Positions 59,055 through 64,000 of a stretch of 64,000 bases of DNA are shown here, piece by piece. The notes beneath the pieces were generated by a model. It made no database searches and had not been told where the DNA came from. It worked only from the letters and a program-made list of their open reading frames with translations. The translations under genes were made by a program, and so were the position numbers. The DNA is from Capitella teleta (Eukaryota; Annelida; Polychaeta; Capitellidae): positions 28,570-92,569 of the forward strand of contig KB308870.1 in NCBI GenBank assembly GCA_000328365.1, in the 5' to 3' direction. Within the stretch, counting starts at the first letter, position 1. Each line of letters opens with the position of its first letter.

Positions 59055-62000
59055 GTGAGTTGGCTCAATTGTGCATACGATAATTGCTCTCAGTGACGAT
59101 TAGTTTGTACGTTGATTTATTGCTGTATAAAATGCTGCATTTAAAAAAAAATCAAGTGACTATATTTATGCGTATAATGGGTTCGTTGCTTTTTTTAATT
59201 ATCTAAATGCAAAATCAATATTGTTAAGTTAATAAAAATGGGTTCACTGCAGCGCTATTTTCCAATTATACATAATTTCCCTTTTTGTTATCACTGATAC
59301 ATCTATCTTGTAAATAGGAAGAACCGGCCAGGCCAAGGTAAAATGTCAAATATTTTCATCTGCAATTCTACTGTTGTGTGCTTACAAGGACGTGTGCATC
59401 AGGTTAATTGCCACTACAGGTGTCCCAGACCATATTTTATGACTTATTTGCGTTCAATGATGAGGGCTCATGCACCACGCGGTAAGCAATGCCGCCTGGG
59501 TATCTGTTGTCATATTACTGTTCATTGTTAGCATAGTAATTTATCAGGAATATTAAAAAAAAAAAGAAAAAAAAAGAAGTCAAGGTTGTGATAACCGGAT
59601 AGTATAAATTGTGACATCAGTTTATATGTGCGTCATCAATATGAAATACATATTTATTGCGTATGATTAACAGTTATACATTATCCAAACCAGTCCATAT
59701 GTGACCAAATTTCATGCAATCATATTCACCCGAAACTCGGTCGATGAGTACCAGTTAAACGTGATCCAATTCCAGATCTAGGGTTCATTGTTCTATAACC
59801 CCCGAAGCACAATGAGTAGCACTAGACTGTGGTTAGTGTATTAGAGCAGCGTTCGTGTCACGGCTCATTACGGGGCTTCGATGGTCTCCGCCGTCACCGC
59901 CTTTGCCTGACAATAGGCGGCGATTGGCGGTGCACAGCGAAGCAGATCGTTGCCTCGATCCCGTCCCCGGCAATCAAGCCACAAACACTCTGTGAGGCCG
60001 TTGACCACATCCGCTCTAACGACGATTCCTTCTCATGTATTCAGGGGAGACCTCGGCTGCTGTTGTGACTGGACTCCTGCCACACCCATGTGTATAGTGT
60101 AAGAAGTGTGTAAAAACGTAGCTATCGAGCTAAATATCACGTGTCTTTTTATAGAAGTTTGTTTATCTCCAGTGTGTTTACAGCGCGTAGGCTTGTGTTG
60201 ATTTATTTTTTTCATGGTTTTCTAGCTTTTCAATTGATTCTTTCCCTCTGGGCTGCACTTGAAGAAGGGGGATTTTTTTTTTACTCTGGGTTGAAGGGTC
60301 GAGGGTCTAGCTGACGGCTGACAGGATTTTGCTTCGTGATCGCCGAGTAAACGGATGCTAACTGACTAATGGACTTGCCAATCATGGCTCGGCTGTTCGC
60401 ATAGCACAAGCAGCAGAGCGTCTGTCATAAGAAGCCTCCGTCCATCGATCTTGTCTCCGTGGCACCGATCGAACCGGGGTGCCGATCAGTGCTATCATTG
60501 TGCTTGCAGTTTTGCTCAAATACGCCCCGGCTTTTAATTGCGGCCACACTGCGTGCAATTAAATTTGGGTCACAGCTCCAGGGGAACTAGGTCATCCGAT
60601 GGGAGACGCTTTCATGGCCGACCGCTGACGGACAAGCTCGGTTCTTATCTGCAAAAGACTGAATGGCATCGCGGGCACAAAGCTGTGAAAAGCAAGCGGG
60701 ATGTTGTCCGAACGGAATGAAGTTCTTACAACCAAGAAGATTGCGCTTGTCACACTTCTCTTTGAAGTTTTCGATCAGTGATCGGAGTGATTTGCAGGGA
60801 CTTCTTAATGTCTAGTCAAGAGTTAAGTGGTGGTCATGGGTACACCTGTAGCAGGAGGTTCATCTTAGTGGGCATCGGTCATCTTCAGCTGACCGCAAAG
60901 GGTGCTTAGCACCCGGAAGCTCATTCATATATAGTCCATAATGATATCGTCCACCCGTTACGAGACACCTCCCCCGTAAAGGTCAAACAGACCTCTCTGT
61001 GCCATTAAGCGGTATTCATGGAAATGCCCAGCACGGGATACCATCGAGTGACCTGGTTGTGCATTGTAACGCAAGACCTTTATGTTAATTTCATTTTATT
61101 CTTTAGTATATAGTACCGTGGGGGGGGGGGAGACGTTATTGCTAATTTAATTAAGATGTTTAGTAATTAACATTCATGGACTCATGGATTAAATTCAATC
61201 CTGCAAGTGTGTGCATTTTGAAGATGAAAGAAAGTGGTTCAATAATCTGCGTTATTACCGAAACAAACCTTGTGGGTAATGAATCACCAAGGATTTTCGA
61301 TCTTTTGATTCTTGAAGACACGTAATTAGCAGTGCCTGTTTCATTAATCTTAATTAACAAGTGGAACAAAAGACTGCGACAAAATTACAACATTTTCTAC
61401 CTGTCCGTTACGCAAAAAAAACCCATGTGAAGAGGACCTCAAGATATATGCATTATTAGAGAGAAGCAAACATATATGTTGATATAAGCCTTATAAATCT
61501 GTTGTCTTATCACGTATTACGGCGTAGCAGCGTATCAAGGACATTGCTGCGTCCTGCAGTCGATCGAGTGTTGTACATGATACGTAACCTTATTCTGTTA
61601 CGTGTACATAATGCGTACAGTGGTGCTCAACATTCCGGTCATTGCGGAAGTCCAGGGCCCGGCTTTGTTTTCACTTTTGAGTGCCGGTTAGGTCCTCTCG
61701 CTTGAGAGCATCTCCAGTGTATCACATTCTATTGGGTTGTGCAACCCTAGCTCTTCAAGGCCAGAATACTGGGTGGAACCACTGTCTACAGTTGCACGCA
61801 GCATCGATACATTCAAGCACTAGCACGCTCCAACTCTCCAAAGCACCAAAACTCCAACAACAGGAAAAACAACAGCTGCCTTCCGATGCCATAGGAAAGG
61901 CGATCGTATTTTAGGTACCATTTAACGACACCATCAACATTCTCCAATCTGGCGCTGGTAGCGGACAAGATACGCCGGTTTCGGGTCCCTCTATCCTCAG

Positions 62001-62616
62001 CTAAATCGGTCAAGGCGTTTGTGCATGCATCACAATGAACTTCCTGATGTATTTAAATGATACATAATCATACCAACAATAGCATTGTAACCCTGAGGTG
62101 TTGGGTAACGAGGCTTCTGTCTGTTCCAAGAAATCAAGCCGGCCAATTGGCTGCAATCCGCTGACGTCTTGTCGCTCCTCACAAAGGCGAAAAGGGATTG
62201 ACAAATGCCATCTTCACGCGGCAATCTGCCAGCTCAGTGAATATAAATCGTGGTCACTGGAATTTCTAGGAAGGTACCCAATTCTTCATTTCCAGGGTCC
62301 TATGACTCGGGACAATATGTTGTTGCACTGGGCATATGGCCATTGATTGTCTGCAACATCAAAGAATCAAAGAAATGCGTTTAATATCAATACCAGTGCA
62401 CTGTGCTTTGTCAAAATGGAGCATTTATTTATTGAAATGGAGTTGTTATAGCATCTGTAATGGTTTCATTGCATGTGACTTCCTTATCCAACTCAGGCAC
62501 CCCTCATATCCTGCCGTAATTGTTATATTTAATCATAGTTCATCAGACCATCGGGGTTTGGATGATTTTGTTTTCGTTTTTGTGAAAACATTTTATGATT
62601 GGTATAAAAAAAATCA

Positions 62617-62640
62617 AAAAAAAAAAAAAAAAAAAAAAAA
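62617..62640. repeat. poly(A) tract
   Basis: More than twenty consecutive A. It lies in the ORF 62336-62830 as a lysine run, which argues that the ORF is not a gene. Confidence 0.95.
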
Positions 62641-63920
62641 TCACCAGGTTTGCTGTTTAATTATTATATTTATCGTCATTCATTGGAACGACTGTAGTGA
62701 ATATTATCCTCCGACCCAATTTTGGTTATCGATTCACAATATAACTGCTCAATTATTTAATTCCACGAATGCGAATATTAAAAAGAAAACTAACAACAAA
62801 ACAAAAATCCATAAATTCTATCATAAATAAACACCACACACAAGAGCAGAAGCCACGCAATGGGTCATTACATTGTTTAGCATCGATCAGGCACTTATTG
62901 CATCATGCATATCAGTGATCGTGCGTTGCCGAGGGGGGTCTGGATGACCGCGGTCAGCCTACTCACCGAGCAGAAGCCGCCGGAGATAGTGCAGACTTCA
63001 AATGATAATCCAATCGTAGACATCCTTGTGTGGTTAACTAGTTATGTCACATTGGTTTCAACAATAATATACCAATACCGCGTCAAAATATTGCCCCTTC
63101 TGTTGCACCTTGGACACATATTCTTGTGTTCTGTACCCCCAGAGGGCTTAGATATAGAGCGGATTTCAAAGAAATGCAACCATTAAGATTTGATGTTATC
63201 AAAACCGACTGATTACATGATCCCGTTATACAGATAGATAAAAATAACCCCCCAAAAAACCCACCAGTTTGACATGAAAACGAGAAGAATTAATAACTCG
63301 TGCAAGTAGTGATTTGTTAGAACGATAAAAAAATAGTTATCAATGTTATTGGAACTGATAATATTGCGTTATCAGCGTAGTTCAGGAAGACAGGAGTTGG
63401 TCATAAATCGATTGTTGCCCTCTCAGTTTTACAGGAAAGATCCTCGATGAACACCAAGTTGCTTGATTACGTAATGTACGATGTTTACACAGCACTGCAG
63501 AGACACAACCGCCTTGGGCCATAGCTATACAATAACGCAAAATCCTTTATGATGCCTTTAGCCCTAGTAATGGATTGTACCATTGGGCGGGTATTGTATA
63601 TGGCGTAGCATAGCTGGGCACTTCATTATCTACCCCATTGTGGGCATAATTTCATAGTGCAAAATAGCATAGGGAGATCAGTTACCTGAGGGCTTCTATT
63701 TTCCACCTTTATAATCACGCAAAATTGCACTGTCATCATAAAATGTCCACAAGGTAGTACATCTAATCACGTTTGATCTGATCACTTAAAGCCTTTTGAT
63801 GACTAGACCAGGTGTCCTTAGCCCAAATGTCTGGGTTGTAGAGACCAGAGCACTGTAGAGCTGTCATCAATGACCCCGGGCCCATTCAAACGGGGTGAAT
63901 AGGAACAAACGAGGTTGAAA

Positions 63921-64000
63921 ATGGATTTCAACGAAGCGGCTGCTAAGCACTTTGGGCCTGCACCTGCCTCACGTACGATTGATTCGCGTCTGAATAGAGA
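63921..64000 (+). CDS. possible start of a coding exon running off the right edge
   Basis: ATG at 63921 in the context GAAAATGG opens 26 codons without a stop to the end of the window: MDFNEAAAKHFGPAPASR followed by TIDSRLNR. The composition is protein-like and less AT-rich than its surroundings. The family cannot be recognised from this fragment. Confidence 0.3.
   Translation, partial: MDFNEAAAKHFGPAPASRTIDSRLNR

Larger units (their letters stand above)
41783..63920. other. long gene-poor tract
   Basis: No confidently coding exon in about 22 kb. Supported contents are listed separately: core-promoter-like sites (42813, 53707), dispersed repeat D copy 2 (44889), the EBF/octamer hairpin (46403-46439), a GAG repeat (49065-49100), a 21 bp tandem pair (52429-52468), a GA repeat (57497-57520), a poly(A) tract (62617-62640) and a candidate first exon (59018). 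Several 100-165 codon ORFs occur but lack recognisable motifs or flanking gene structure. Confidence 0.5.

Noticed and set aside
62336-62830. 164-codon ORF
   Set aside because: Runs through a poly(A) tract as polylysine and has no domain signal.

Overview
This is eukaryotic, almost certainly animal (invertebrate) DNA. The genes are split by GT-AG introns, they end in AATAAA poly(A) signals, and two recognisable products belong to animal families: a GRB2/Drk-type SH2/SH3 adaptor and a TATDN2-type TatD metallonuclease. The sequence is AT-rich, with microsatellites, decayed LINEs and small DNA transposons. Two introns of only 47 and 53 bp sit beside a very long gene-poor tract. I cannot name the species. 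One 50-base N gap (16333-16382) marks a scaffold join.

Left end (1-10.3 kb). The + strand carries the last two coding pieces of a GRB2-like adaptor (bases 1-9, then 1837-2022). Facing it is a complete seven-coding-exon TATDN2-like gene on the minus strand (6874 to 3500). Its exons keep frame through all six introns, give 666 residues and retain every expected metal ligand. A possible non-coding first exon lies near 8.3 kb.

10.0-11.9 kb. A compact, locally GC-rich + strand gene has a TATA box, an initiator and a paired TCF/LEF-type motif upstream, one 5'UTR intron, and one coding exon for an unrecognised 264-residue Ser/Pro/Arg-rich protein.

12-64 kb. I find no confident conventional gene in this tract. 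The main structure is a 2.6 kb palindrome at 14.8-17.4 kb. Each arm carries the same CRE plus TGAATATTCA promoter cassette and the same two-exon micro-gene (40 and 46 residues), pointing inward. The rest holds a Tigger/pogo-like remnant (18-19.3 kb), a small MITE family (20.8 and 24.1 kb), two decayed LINE reverse-transcriptase fragments (32-33 and 41.5 kb), two low-copy dispersed repeats, simple repeats and several perfect hairpins. The tract is rich in full CRE palindromes (TGACGTCA) and POU-type motifs, and has a double EBF/COE-type hairpin next to an octamer at 46.4 kb. This suggests a cis-regulatory landscape, but that is inference. Possible first exons near 59.0 kb and 63.9 kb hint at a gene continuing past the right edge.

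The best candidate for something undescribed is the palindromic micro-gene pair at 14.8-17.4 kb.
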